Of a DNA stretch of 32,280 nucleotides, positions 23,055 through 30,250 are shown one piece after another (position 1 is the stretch's first letter; each line of letters opens with the position of its first letter). Origin of the DNA: Gemmatimonadota bacterium (GTDB lineage: Bacteria; Gemmatimonadota; Gemmatimonadetes; Longimicrobiales; Gaopeijiaceae); the NCBI GenBank assembly GCA_012267505.1, contig JAAXGI010000183.1:1-32280 (forward strand), in the 5' to 3' direction. The notes under the pieces were generated by a model. That model was not told the DNA's origin, searched no databases, and saw only the letters and a list, made by a program, of their open reading frames with translations. The translations under genes were made by a program, and so were the position numbers.

Positions 23055-24593
23055 TTGAAGAGGGAAATCGTGATCAGCGCGACCCGACGCGAGTCCCGGG
23101 TCGCGCTCCTGGAAGACGGCCGCCTGGTCGAGCTCATGTTCGACCGCCCCGACCAGGGCCGGCTCGTGGGCGACATCCACCTCGGCCGCATCGAGGCGGT
23201 GCTGCCCGGCATCCAGGCCGCCTTCGTGGACATCGGCGCCGAGAAGGCCGGCTTCCTCCACGTATCGGACCTCGTCCCGGACGGGGTCCCGGAGGCAGCC
23301 GGCACGGGCCGGGGCCGCGCCGCCCGGCACCCGCCGATCCAGACGCAGGTCCAGAAGGGCGAGACGATCCTCGTCCAGGTGACGAAGGAGCCGATCGGAA
23401 CGAAGGGGCCGCGGGTCACCGCCCAGATCTCGCTCCCGGGACGGTTCCTCGTCTACATGCCCTTCTCCGACCACATCGGGGTCAGCCGGAAGATCGACCA
23501 GCGCGACGAGCGGGCCCGGCTTCGCGATCTCGCCCGCGAGATCCGGCCGGAGGGCGCCGGCGGGCTCATCGTGCGCACGGTCGGCGAGGAACTCAACCGC
23601 GAGCGCTTCGCCGGCGAGTTCGGCCGCCTCCGGAAGCTCTGGAAGAAGATCGAGCGCCGCGCGGGCTCCTCGAAGGCGCCGGCGAGCGTCCACCGCGAGG
23701 CGAAGCTCGTCTCCGGGGTCATCCGCGACCTCTTCTCCGACAAGCTGGAAGCGCTCGTCGTCGACAACCGGGGGGTGCATGGCGAGATCGTGCGCTACGT
23801 GAGGCGTGTGGATCCGGAGCTCGAGAGCCGGATCCGGCTCTACACCGACCCGGCGCCGCTCTTCGACCGCTACGACATCGAGCAGCAGATCGCCGAGGCG
23901 TTCCGGCGGCGCGTATCCCTCCCCTCGGGCGGCCACATCGTGGTCGAGCCGACCGAGGCGCTCGTCTCGGTCGATGTGAACACGGGCCGCTTCACCGGCA
24001 ACCGGAAGCGTGACCCGGAGGAGACGATCCTCAGGACGAACCTCGATGCGGCGCGGGAGGTGGCGCGCCAGCTCCGGCTCCGCGACATCGGCGGGATCAT
24101 CGTCGTCGACTTCATCGATATGGAGTCGCAGGAAAACCGCGACCGGGTGCTCCAGGAGATGCGGACGCGGCTCGGCCGTGACCGGGCGCGCACGAAGGCG
24201 CTGGCCGTCTCCGACCTCGGGCTCGTCGAGATGACGAGGCAGCGGGTCAGGCCCTCCCTCTATGACACGCTGACAAGGGGATGCGAGCACTGCAGTGGCC
24301 AGGGGCGGGTCTTCACGGCGCCGACGGTGATGCGCAGGGTGGAGCGGAGCCTGAGGCGCGCCGCGGCGGCCGGGAGTGAGAAGGCGATCCTCGTCCGGCT
24401 CCATCCCGAGGTTGCTCTCCACGTCCTCGAGGAGGAGCCCGACCTCCTGAAGCGGCTCCGCAGCCGGACGCGGCTCCACCTGGAGATCAGGGATGACCCG
24501 CTTCTCCGCGAGGACGAGTTCCGTCTCCTCGCCGGGCGGGCCGAAGACGACGTCACGGCGCGCTACGACGGCCGGAGCGCCAGGGCGCGCTAA
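23055..24593 (+). CDS. rng: Ribonuclease G (RNase E/G family)
   Basis: A 512-residue endoribonuclease that cuts single-stranded A/U-rich RNA and matures rRNA. It opens MKREIVISATRRESRVALLEDG after a TTG start. An S1 RNA-binding domain spans about 36-125 (VGDIHLGRIEAVLPGIQAAFVDIG) with a short Gly/Arg-rich insert near residues 76-95. The DNase I-like domain has catalytic Asp307 (LVSVDVNTGRFTG) and Asp352 (IIVVDFIDM). The zinc-link cysteines are Cys410 and Cys413 in GCEHCSGQG. No long C-terminal scaffold is present, so it is the G type. Gene order rng-rplU-rpmA is common. Confidence 0.94.
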   Translation: MKREIVISATRRESRVALLEDGRLVELMFDRPDQGRLVGDIHLGRIEAVLPGIQAAFVDIGAEKAGFLHVSDLVPDGVPEAAGTGRGRAARHPPIQTQVQKGETILVQVTKEPIGTKGPRVTAQISLPGRFLVYMPFSDHIGVSRKIDQRDERARLRDLAREIRPEGAGGLIVRTVGEELNRERFAGEFGRLRKLWKKIERRAGSSKAPASVHREAKLVSGVIRDLFSDKLEALVVDNRGVHGEIVRYVRRVDPELESRIRLYTDPAPLFDRYDIEQQIAEAFRRRVSLPSGGHIVVEPTEALVSVDVNTGRFTGNRKRDPEETILRTNLDAAREVARQLRLRDIGGIIVVDFIDMESQENRDRVLQEMRTRLGRDRARTKALAVSDLGLVEMTRQRVRPSLYDTLTRGCEHCSGQGRVFTAPTVMRRVERSLRRAAAAGSEKAILVRLHPEVALHVLEEEPDLLKRLRSRTRLHLEIRDDPLLREDEFRLLAGRAEDDVTARYDGRSARAR

Positions 24594-24600
24594 CGCCGCG

Positions 24601-24643
24601 CCGGCTGCCCGCCGGAGAGACTGCCTGACGGCGAAATCGGGCA
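24601..24643 (+). other. Two hairpins after rng (weak terminator candidates)
   Basis: CCGGC/GCCGG (24601-24605 with 24611-24615) and TGCCTGA/TCGGGCA (24622-24628 with 24637-24643, one G-T pair) form adjacent stem-loops just after the rng stop. Neither is followed by a T tract, so they may slow or protect the transcript and not end it. Confidence 0.35.
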
Positions 24644-24679
24644 ACTTCAACGCGTGATTGCACATCCGGCACAGGGGTG

Positions 24680-24708
24680 TTGACGCGCGCGCCGGGATTG
24701 ACGATTTT
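24680..24708 (+). promoter_or_regulatory. Possible promoter of rplU-rpmA
   Basis: TTGACG at 24680-24685 is followed after 17 bases by GATTTT at 24703-24708. The sequence GATTTTTG also matches 5 of 6 defined positions of the TAnnTTTG element used in Bacteroidota. A hairpin, GGCCC/GGGCC (24713-24717 with 24725-24729), would form at the very start of the message, 28 bases before the L21 start. It could be an L21-type leader, but no known motif was recognised. Confidence 0.4.
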
Positions 24709-24757
24709 TGCCGGCCCGACTTCGGGGCCAGACGACGACGGCTGATCGAGGAGTCCC

Positions 24758-25069
24758 ATGCACGCGGTCTTTCGCACCGGCGGAAAGCAGTTCCGCGCTG
24801 TGGCCGGGGAGCGGCTGAGGATCCCCTCCCTCGACGCCGCGGCCGGGACGACGGTCACCTTCGAGGAAGTGCTGCTCCTCTCCGACGGTGAGGATGTCAG
24901 GGTGGGAACCCCCACGGTCGAGGGAGCCACGATCACGGCCGAGGTGCTTGGCTCGGGCCGCGGGAAGAAGGTGATCGTCTTCAAGCGGAAGCGGCGGAAG
25001 GGATACCGGAGGAAGCAGGGTCATCGCCAGGGCTACACGGAGATCCGCGTGGAGCGGATCGACGGCTAG
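24758..25069 (+). CDS. rplU: 50S ribosomal protein L21
   Basis: A 103-residue ribosomal protein of normal length. It opens MHAVFRTGGKQFRAVAGE, the standard L21 start, and has VIVFKRKRRKGYRRKQGHRQGYT near the C terminus, rich in Lys/Arg for contact with 23S rRNA. GAGGAG lies just before the ATG at a short distance. rpmA follows after 33 bp. Confidence 0.97.
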   Translation: MHAVFRTGGKQFRAVAGERLRIPSLDAAAGTTVTFEEVLLLSDGEDVRVGTPTVEGATITAEVLGSGRGKKVIVFKRKRRKGYRRKQGHRQGYTEIRVERIDG

Positions 25070-25102
25070 CGGCGACCGGCGGGAGGCCTGGGAGGAAGCG
25101 TC

Positions 25103-25357
25103 ATGGCACACAAGAAGGGCGTCGGCTCGAGCCGTAACGGCCGGGACAGCAACGCGAAGCGGCTGGGGATCAAGCGCTACGGGGGAGAGCGGGTCCGGGC
25201 CGGCGGCATCATCGTGAGGCAGCGGGGGACGCGTTTCCATCCCGGCCGGAATGTCGGCAGGGGCGGCGACGACACGCTCTTCGCGCTGCGCGACGGGATC
25301 GTCAGGTTCGAGACGCTCCGCCGCCGCCAGGCCGTCTCCGTCTACCCGGCCGACTGA
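25103..25357 (+). CDS. rpmA: 50S ribosomal protein L27
   Basis: An 84-residue ribosomal protein near the peptidyl transferase centre. It begins [20 protein letters not shown] and continues with [18 protein letters not shown]. The N terminus is the mature short form, so it lacks the cleaved leader found in Bacillota. GGGAGG is upstream of the ATG. The downstream gene starts 40 bp later. Confidence 0.97.
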   Translation: MAHKKGVGSSRNGRDSNAKRLGIKRYGGERVRAGGIIVRQRGTRFHPGRNVGRGGDDTLFALRDGIVRFETLRRRQAVSVYPAD

Positions 25358-25397
25358 GCGGGCCGGAAGCAAGGCCACCGCGGCGAGCGTCCGTCCG

Positions 25398-26432
25398 ATG
25401 TCGGTCAGCGAGGGAAGCACGGCTCCGGGTTCGATGGATCCCCGGACGGAGGGGGACTCCCTCCGGGGGACCGGTCCGTCCCGGCGGCGCGCACGCGCCG
25501 CCGTTCTCGTCTCCCTCCTGCTGGCGACGTGCGGCGTCGCTCTGGGGCTCGTCGGCGACCGTGCCAATGCCCCGGGCGGGGGAGTGGTCCTTGCGGTGTC
25601 CGACGCCACGGCGGAGCTGATCAGCATCCGCCTGCCGGTGGAAGTCAACGAACAGGTGGAGTACTGGATCGGCCGTTTCACGGGGCCGCAGCGCCCGGAC
25701 TTCGAGGCCTACCTCGTCCGGGAGGGTCTCTACGGCGGGATGATCCGCGACCGCCTCAGGTCGCGCGCGATGCCCGAGGACCTCCTCTACATGGCGATGA
25801 TCGAGTCGGGGTTTCTCGCGACCGCGATCTCGCCGGTGACCGCCTCGGGCGTATGGCAGTTCATGCAGCCGACGGCCCTGGCGTACGGGCTCGACGTCGA
25901 CGAGTGGGTCGACGAGCGCCTCGATCCCGTCCGCGCAACCGACGCGGCGCTCGACTACCTCGAGGAGCTCTACGCCGAATTCGGCTCCTGGTACCTGGCG
26001 GCGGCGGCCTACAACGCCGGTCCGGGACTCGTGGCCCGCACGATCCAGCGGCACACCCCGACGAGCCTCCAGGACGACGAGCTCTACTGGGAGATCCGGG
26101 CCCACCTCCCCCGCAAGAACCGCGCGTATGTGCCCAAGATGCTCGCGGCGGCGGTCCTCGTACGGGAAGCCGACCGCTTCGGATTCGAGGTCGAGAAGTC
26201 GCTCCCCTACCTCTTCGACCAGGTGCTGGTGCCGAACGGAACGCCTCTCGCGGCGCTGGCCGCGGCGCTCGATGTGCCGGACTCGCTCCTCCGCGAGCTG
26301 AACCCGCACCTGATCCGGGGCACCACGCCCCCGGACCGGAGCTACGTCGTGCGCATCCCGAAGGGGGATTCCAACAGGCTCGTGGCCGAGCTGAACGGGA
26401 TCGTGGACTGGAGCTCCACGGCGGGCGACTGA
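25398..26432 (+). CDS. Membrane-bound lytic murein transglycosylase, MltD-like (GH23)
   Basis: A 344-residue exported protein. The first 31 residues are polar and basic, then a membrane segment lies at about 34-52. The SLT/GH23 domain (about 115-245) has the catalytic Glu136 in YMAMIESGFLATAISP, then ASGVWQFMQPTALAYGL and AAYNAGPGLVART. The C-terminal region (about 275-330) resembles a weak LysM module (PNGTPLAALAAALDVP and LLRELNPHL). These enzymes cleave peptidoglycan with formation of 1,6-anhydro-muropeptides. A cysteine at 45 is not in a good lipobox. The ATG at 25398 is used; ATG at residue 13 is an alternative. The gene converges on chorismate mutase with a 17-bp gap. Confidence 0.88.
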   Translation: MSVSEGSTAPGSMDPRTEGDSLRGTGPSRRRARAAVLVSLLLATCGVALGLVGDRANAPGGGVVLAVSDATAELISIRLPVEVNEQVEYWIGRFTGPQRPDFEAYLVREGLYGGMIRDRLRSRAMPEDLLYMAMIESGFLATAISPVTASGVWQFMQPTALAYGLDVDEWVDERLDPVRATDAALDYLEELYAEFGSWYLAAAAYNAGPGLVARTIQRHTPTSLQDDELYWEIRAHLPRKNRAYVPKMLAAAVLVREADRFGFEVEKSLPYLFDQVLVPNGTPLAALAAALDVPDSLLRELNPHLIRGTTPPDRSYVVRIPKGDSNRLVAELNGIVDWSSTAGD

Positions 26433-26449
26433 ACCGGAGGGGCGCGGGT

Positions 26450-26827
26450 CTACCCCGAATCGCCTCCGGGATCCGGCCAGCCGGCGGGCCGGCCTTCCTG
26501 GGTCGCCCGTGCCGAGGCGATGATCCGCCAGATGACGTCGCGCGTCGCCTCTTCGTCGACCCCGAGTTCGCGCGCCCTTACCGCGGCGCTCCGGACCACC
26601 TTGGCCTCCTGGGCCGGATCCAGGACGGGAAGCCCGAGAACCGCCTTCAGCCGTCCGACCTTGAGCACCAGCGCGCGCCGCTCCCCGATCATCCGGATGA
26701 GCCGCTCGTCGACGTCGGCGATCCGCGCCCGGACCCGTTCGAGTGCCTCCCGGGAGGCATCCTCCCCGGTCGCGTGCTCCTCTCTCGGGGGATGGTCAGT
26801 CGCCACTGGCGCCTCTCCGGTCCGCAT
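26450..26827 (-). CDS. Chorismate mutase, AroQ class (monofunctional)
   Basis: A 125-residue helical protein that would turn chorismate into prephenate for Phe/Tyr synthesis. The AroQ pattern is clear after a polar tail of about 25 residues: RVRARIADVDERLIRMIGER, then VGRLKAVLGLPVLDPAQEAK and IIASARATQ. Against the E. coli PheA mutase domain, Arg33, Arg50, Lys61, Asp70, Glu74 and Gln110 match active-site positions. The site of Arg51 in E. coli is Gln73 here. No fused dehydratase or DAHP synthase domain is present. The start overlaps the end of the upstream small gene by 32 bp. Confidence 0.85.
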   Translation of the reverse strand: MRTGEAPVATDHPPREEHATGEDASREALERVRARIADVDERLIRMIGERRALVLKVGRLKAVLGLPVLDPAQEAKVVRSAAVRARELGVDEEATRDVIWRIIASARATQEGRPAGWPDPGGDSG

Positions 26828-27089
26828 CGGGGGGAAGAGTCTCGCTGATCGCTTCCAGGGCTGCGAGAACCTCGTCGACCAGGGAGCGGGTCGCGGCCGG
26901 CGTGAGCCCGTCGGAGCCCGCCTGGGAGCGGAGGATGCGGAGCCGCGTGATCGACGCCCGGAGCCGGGACCCGGGGCCTGTCGGGGCGACTTCCTCTCCG
27001 AGAATCGACCTGGGTTGCGCGGGCGGCTCGTCGGTGTCGCCGAAGAGACGAAGCAGGGAGGCCTTCGGGTCGCGGGGGTCCTGAGCCAT
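26796..27089 (-). CDS. Small hypothetical protein upstream of chorismate mutase
   Basis: A 97-residue soluble protein starting MAQDPRDPKASLLRLFGDTD. The first half is Pro-rich and probably disordered. The second half is helical (RLRASITRLRILRSQAG and SLVDEVLAALEAISETL). I do not recognise a family. No clear ribosome site precedes the ATG at 27089; the frame is open up to 27254 but that part looks non-coding. The 32-bp overlap with chorismate mutase and the shared direction suggest one transcript. Confidence 0.45.
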   Translation of the reverse strand: MAQDPRDPKASLLRLFGDTDEPPAQPRSILGEEVAPTGPGSRLRASITRLRILRSQAGSDGLTPAATRSLVDEVLAALEAISETLPPDADRRGASGD

Positions 27090-27212
27090 GGCGCGCCAAG
27101 CTACCGGGTGGCTTGGCCGGCGGTCAAGCGTCGGCCGTGTACACCACCGACCTCCGGAGCGCCACGGATCCCCATACCGGGGCACGGGCCCGGTGCTCCC
27201 AGGGAGTCTGAC

Positions 27213-27241
27213 CCTGATCAGGTCGATCAGATTCTGATCAG
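27213..27241. repeat. Palindromic GATCAG cluster
   Basis: The perfect palindrome CCTGATCAGG (27213-27222) and CTGATCAG (27234-27241) flank a third copy, CGATCAG (27224-27230). GATCAG recurs at 27216, 27225 and 27236, about one helical turn apart. The cluster lies between the 3' end of the methyltransferase gene and the small minus-strand gene. It may be an operator or a remnant of a mobile repeat. Confidence 0.45.
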
Positions 27242-27270
27242 GAATGGCGGCCAACTCGCTGCCGTGGTCC

Positions 27271-28110
27271 CTACCCCTTCTCCAAGACGCAGTAGCGGTA
27301 TAGCTTCAGCGTCTCCCGCCAGTCCTCGGGATATCCGGCCACCATCTTGCCCAACCCATACTCCTCCGCCAGCCCTGCGAACGACCCCGATTCAGCCACC
27401 CTGAACGGCGCCTCCGTCTCGAACACCGTCAGGTCGGGGAAGCCCGTCGGGAACGACGCCCCCATCGCCCGCTCCACGCCCTCGAGCCGCTGGCGGTCCT
27501 CTTCGGTGTCGAACTCGCGGCTCTGCAGGTCCACCGAGAAGTAGTCGAAGGCGATCCGGAACGAAGAAATCGCGCCAGCCAGCCGGTTCAGGAACGGCAT
27601 GATGCTCTCGGGCGGCAGGTACATGGTGTTGCCTTCCCAGACCATCAGGGTCGGTGCGGCGGGATCGAAGCCAATGTCGGCGAGTCCGCCCGGAATGTCG
27701 GCCTCCAGATAGTTGGCGAAGAGCGACGGCGGCTGTTCGATGCCGTTCCGGCCCAGGGTCGCGCGCTTGAACTCGAGAACCGCCTTCTGGTCGACTTCGA
27801 AGAAAGCGGCGTCCCGGTCACGGTAGTGATGGGCGCGCATGTCGAAGCCGCCCCCGACCAGGACCACCTGGCTGGCCCCGTCCTCGATCCCGCGTTCGAC
27901 GAACCGGTTGAAGTAGCGGGTGCGGATGCGGACCATGGTGGTCGAAGGGGGGAAGGCCGCGTCCATCTGCTCTGCTGCCGTCCGGGCCCGGTCGTTCGTG
28001 AACCACCTGGCGTAGGGATCGGCGAAGAGCGGGGTGGGCTTCTCCGGTTCGAGGGCCCGGATGGAGGCGATCACGAAGGCGGTGGCTCCGATTTCGTTGA
28101 TGTCGATCAT
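27271..28110 (-). CDS. Class I SAM-dependent methyltransferase, LCMT/Ppm family
   Basis: A 279-residue protein of the PF04072 type (leucine carboxyl methyltransferase-like, found often in bacterial secondary metabolism). The SAM-binding motif is VVLVGGGFDMRAHHY (residues 82-96), followed by FFEVDQKAVLEFKRATL, the acidic ribose-binding strand and the family's K-x-x-x-L. N-terminal IGATAFVIASIRALE and DPYARWF are also typical. The target is unknown. The ATG at 28110 is the family start, but no Shine-Dalgarno sequence precedes it. It lies about 100 bp after the EamA exporter on the same strand, in a region whose codon use is looser than the core genes. Confidence 0.82.
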   Translation of the reverse strand: MIDINEIGATAFVIASIRALEPEKPTPLFADPYARWFTNDRARTAAEQMDAAFPPSTTMVRIRTRYFNRFVERGIEDGASQVVLVGGGFDMRAHHYRDRDAAFFEVDQKAVLEFKRATLGRNGIEQPPSLFANYLEADIPGGLADIGFDPAAPTLMVWEGNTMYLPPESIMPFLNRLAGAISSFRIAFDYFSVDLQSREFDTEEDRQRLEGVERAMGASFPTGFPDLTVFETEAPFRVAESGSFAGLAEEYGLGKMVAGYPEDWRETLKLYRYCVLEKG

Positions 28111-28214
28111 GGCCGGGTGGTTGGGTGGAGAGTGGGACGTGTGGTCGCGGCGACCAGATGCAGCCATCGCGAGTGGCGCGGTGGCCGAACGGTAGCCACT
28201 GTCCCGTTTGCGGG

Positions 28215-29156
28215 TCAACGCCGCAGCGAACTCCGCGCCACCACGACCCCGCCCAGGATTACCCCGGCGCCCATAAGCTGCTGTGGGGTGGGCATTTCCT
28301 CCAGCCAGAACCACGCGGTGACGAGCGCGATCACGGGGACCAGGTTCTGGTACACGCTGGTGCGGCTCTGGCCGATGACCCGTACGCCCCGGTACCAGAG
28401 CAGGTAGGCGATTGCGATCGCGAACACGCCGGCGTACACGATGCCGAGCCACGCCCCCGCCGACACCGCGGCCCAGTCAGTGCGCAGCAGGTCCGGGATC
28501 CCCATCAGCATGATGAAGGGCAGGCCCGCCCAGAGCGTCCATGCGGTCATCTCCAGGACACCGCGCCGCTTCGTCATGCGGCGGCTGAACACGGTGTAGA
28601 CGGACCAGGAGACAGCGGCGCCCAGGACGAGGAAGTCGCCCGTCCGGACGCTGCCCATGTCGTCTCCGCCGCCGGTGACGAGGACCACCATACCGGCCAG
28701 CGTGCCCAGCACGCCGATCAGAATCGAAGCGTTAAAGCGTTCGCGGCCCATCCCGGCCGAGATGAGCAGGACCCAGACGGGTGCTGTGGAGAGGAGGATC
28801 GCCGCGTTGCCGGTGAGCGTGAGGTCGAGGCCGAAGATGAAGCAGACCTGGAAGGCCACGTGGCCTGCCATGCCCAGCGCGACCACCGTCCACCAGTCCT
28901 TGCGTTGTGGCATGAGGCGGCGGCCCTGGGTCTTCAGCAGGAACCACACGGCGAAGGCGGCGCAGGGGAAGCGGAGCGCGTTGAAGGCCAGAGGCTCCAT
29001 CTCGCGCAGGACGGCCTTTACGACGGGAAAGTTCATCCCCCAGATGACTGCGGTTGCGACGAGACCGAGGTCGACGGTGAGGTCGTGGCGACGGCGGCGA
29101 CGGGGCCGCGGGTTGCGGGTGGAGTTCGCCCTGCTGCCCCGCTGCTTCGGTCGCAT
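28215..29156 (-). CDS. EamA/DMT-family transporter
   Basis: A 313-residue inner-membrane protein with about ten helices in two EamA repeats. A very basic cytosolic tail (RNPRPRRRRRHD) precedes the first helix DLGLVATAVIWGMNFPVVKAVL, which carries the usual family motif W-G-x-N-F-x-V-x-K. LRFPCAAFAVWFLL and LLSTAPVWVLL follow. The second repeat starts at GDFLVLGAAVSWSVYTVFSRR and ends LVPVIALVTAWFWLEEMPTPQQLMGA (in parts). Such carriers export metabolites or amino acids; the substrate is unknown. The ATG at 29156 has GGGGGA four bases upstream; an ATG at 29204 is less likely. It is downstream of the decayed dipeptidase and upstream of the methyltransferase. Confidence 0.88.
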   Translation of the reverse strand: MRPKQRGSRANSTRNPRPRRRRRHDLTVDLGLVATAVIWGMNFPVVKAVLREMEPLAFNALRFPCAAFAVWFLLKTQGRRLMPQRKDWWTVVALGMAGHVAFQVCFIFGLDLTLTGNAAILLSTAPVWVLLISAGMGRERFNASILIGVLGTLAGMVVLVTGGGDDMGSVRTGDFLVLGAAVSWSVYTVFSRRMTKRRGVLEMTAWTLWAGLPFIMLMGIPDLLRTDWAAVSAGAWLGIVYAGVFAIAIAYLLWYRGVRVIGQSRTSVYQNLVPVIALVTAWFWLEEMPTPQQLMGAGVILGGVVVARSSLRR

Positions 29157-29181
29157 GCTGTCCCCCGAGGCTCCTGGGTCG

Positions 29182-29857
29182 CTATCGCCCGCCGGGTCGG
29201 CCAATGATCACGTTCCGGAGCGCGTACTCGCGTCGGTCCTCGTGGTCGAAGTGCCGCCGCCCGGCCTCTCCATGACGCGGCGCAGCAGTTCGTGCCGCCA
29301 GCGCTGCCGGGACGTGCCCCCCAGGGTAGTTCGGGAACGAGCGCCACGAGAAGTCGTCGCGGGTGCCGATCACGTCGGTCGCCTCACCGGTCTCGAAGGC
29401 GCAGGGGTTCAGGTCGATCACAGAGCCGCGTTTGTGGCGTGAGCCGTTGGGCGGGTCGGCCACGGAGAGCTTCTGCGACCCGGAGCTGGTGTCGAAGAAA
29501 CATCCTGGTGCCGTACTTGGGGCGGCCGTCGTGGAGCAGACGGCCATGTCCGTGCCCGGCGAGTGCGCGGTGGGCGTTCGCGACTCCCTCGGCGGCAGGG
29601 CGCCGGAGGAAGACGCGCGTCTCCTCGCGGAAGACCGGCGACATGAAGTCGTAGTTGGTCGCGTAGCGCACGTCGAGCTGGATGCCCGCCTCGAGCGTGG
29701 TGACCTCGACGAGTCCGGAGCCACGGCAGGGCCCGGGTTCGTCGGGGGGACAGGGCCGGTGCCTCGGCTCGGTGCGCAGTCGCTCGACGGGACGCACTGG
29801 GCCGATGCGGAAGGTGCCCGCGGCCTCGGTGCCCGCGTCGCGCCGGACGAACACCAC
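29182..29857 (-). pseudogene. D-Ala-D-Ala dipeptidase (VanX/M15D-like), frameshifted
   Basis: Parts of one M15 dipeptidase are spread over different frames. Frame one (from 29857) gives TFRIGPVRPVERLRTE, LVEVTTLEAGIQLDVRYATN and REETRVFLRRPAAEGVANAH. It reads on to KYGTRMF, where the frame is lost near 29497. The next frame gives DTSSGSQKLSVADPPNGSRH and KRGSVIDLN, the zinc motif, then FPNYPGG. A shift at a six-G run (29317-29322) gives TSRQRWRHELLRRVME. A last shift near 29260 gives RHFDHEDRREYALRNV. At least three frameshifts, and loss of the EWWH motif, make it non-functional unless they are assembly errors. Intact enzymes cleave D-Ala-D-Ala. Confidence 0.8.
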
Positions 29858-30250
29858 CCTCTCGGTACTGGAACATACCGGAATCCTGATACGGTCAGTA
29901 TAACGTAACTGGTTTTTTTGACAGCAACTTCACCTGCATCACCGGATTTCCCGAAACTACACTGGAGCGTGCAATGGCGGAGCGATGCCCGGAGATGGCT
30001 GCGCTGCAATGGGAGAACATCCCATCCATGACCGCCGTCCACCCCGGGGACTCGGATGCGCCTGGTTCCCGGTCCCGCTAGGATCTACCCCTTACCGGAC
30101 GGGGTAGCCCCTGCAGGCGGATGGCGCACGGGGGAGCGCGGAGTCGTCCCTCCCGTGGCCGGGTCGCCTGCTGGGCGGGGGAGATCGGCCGGGGTGCCGA
30201 CGGCTGTGCGTGCGCCCACTCTGGGGGACCGCAAGGTGATACGAGCCACA
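29858..30250. other. 393-bp gap between dipeptidase relic and nfeD
   Basis: The A/T-rich promoter patch is near 29890-29925. Plus-strand sequence after it has a perfect TTGACA at 29918-29923 but no good -10. A 35-codon plus-strand frame (29974-30081) has GGAG six to seven bases before its ATG; I do not recognise the product. The rest (30082-30250) is GC-rich, with no gene that I can support other than a possible 5' extension of the nfeD frame. Confidence 0.35.
29897..29924 (-). promoter_or_regulatory. Promoter upstream of the decayed dipeptidase
   Basis: The minus strand has CTGTCA (29924-29919), a 16-base spacer and TATACT (29902-29897), 4 and 5 matches to the sigma70 consensus. It lies about 40 bp before the pseudogene in the only A/T-rich patch of the window. 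It could still drive the EamA and methyltransferase genes downstream. Confidence 0.5.

Noticed and set aside
27090-27254. Extended form of the small protein upstream of chorismate mutase
   Set aside because: The extension would read through the GATCAG palindromes and has irregular third positions; MAQDPRDPK is a more natural start.
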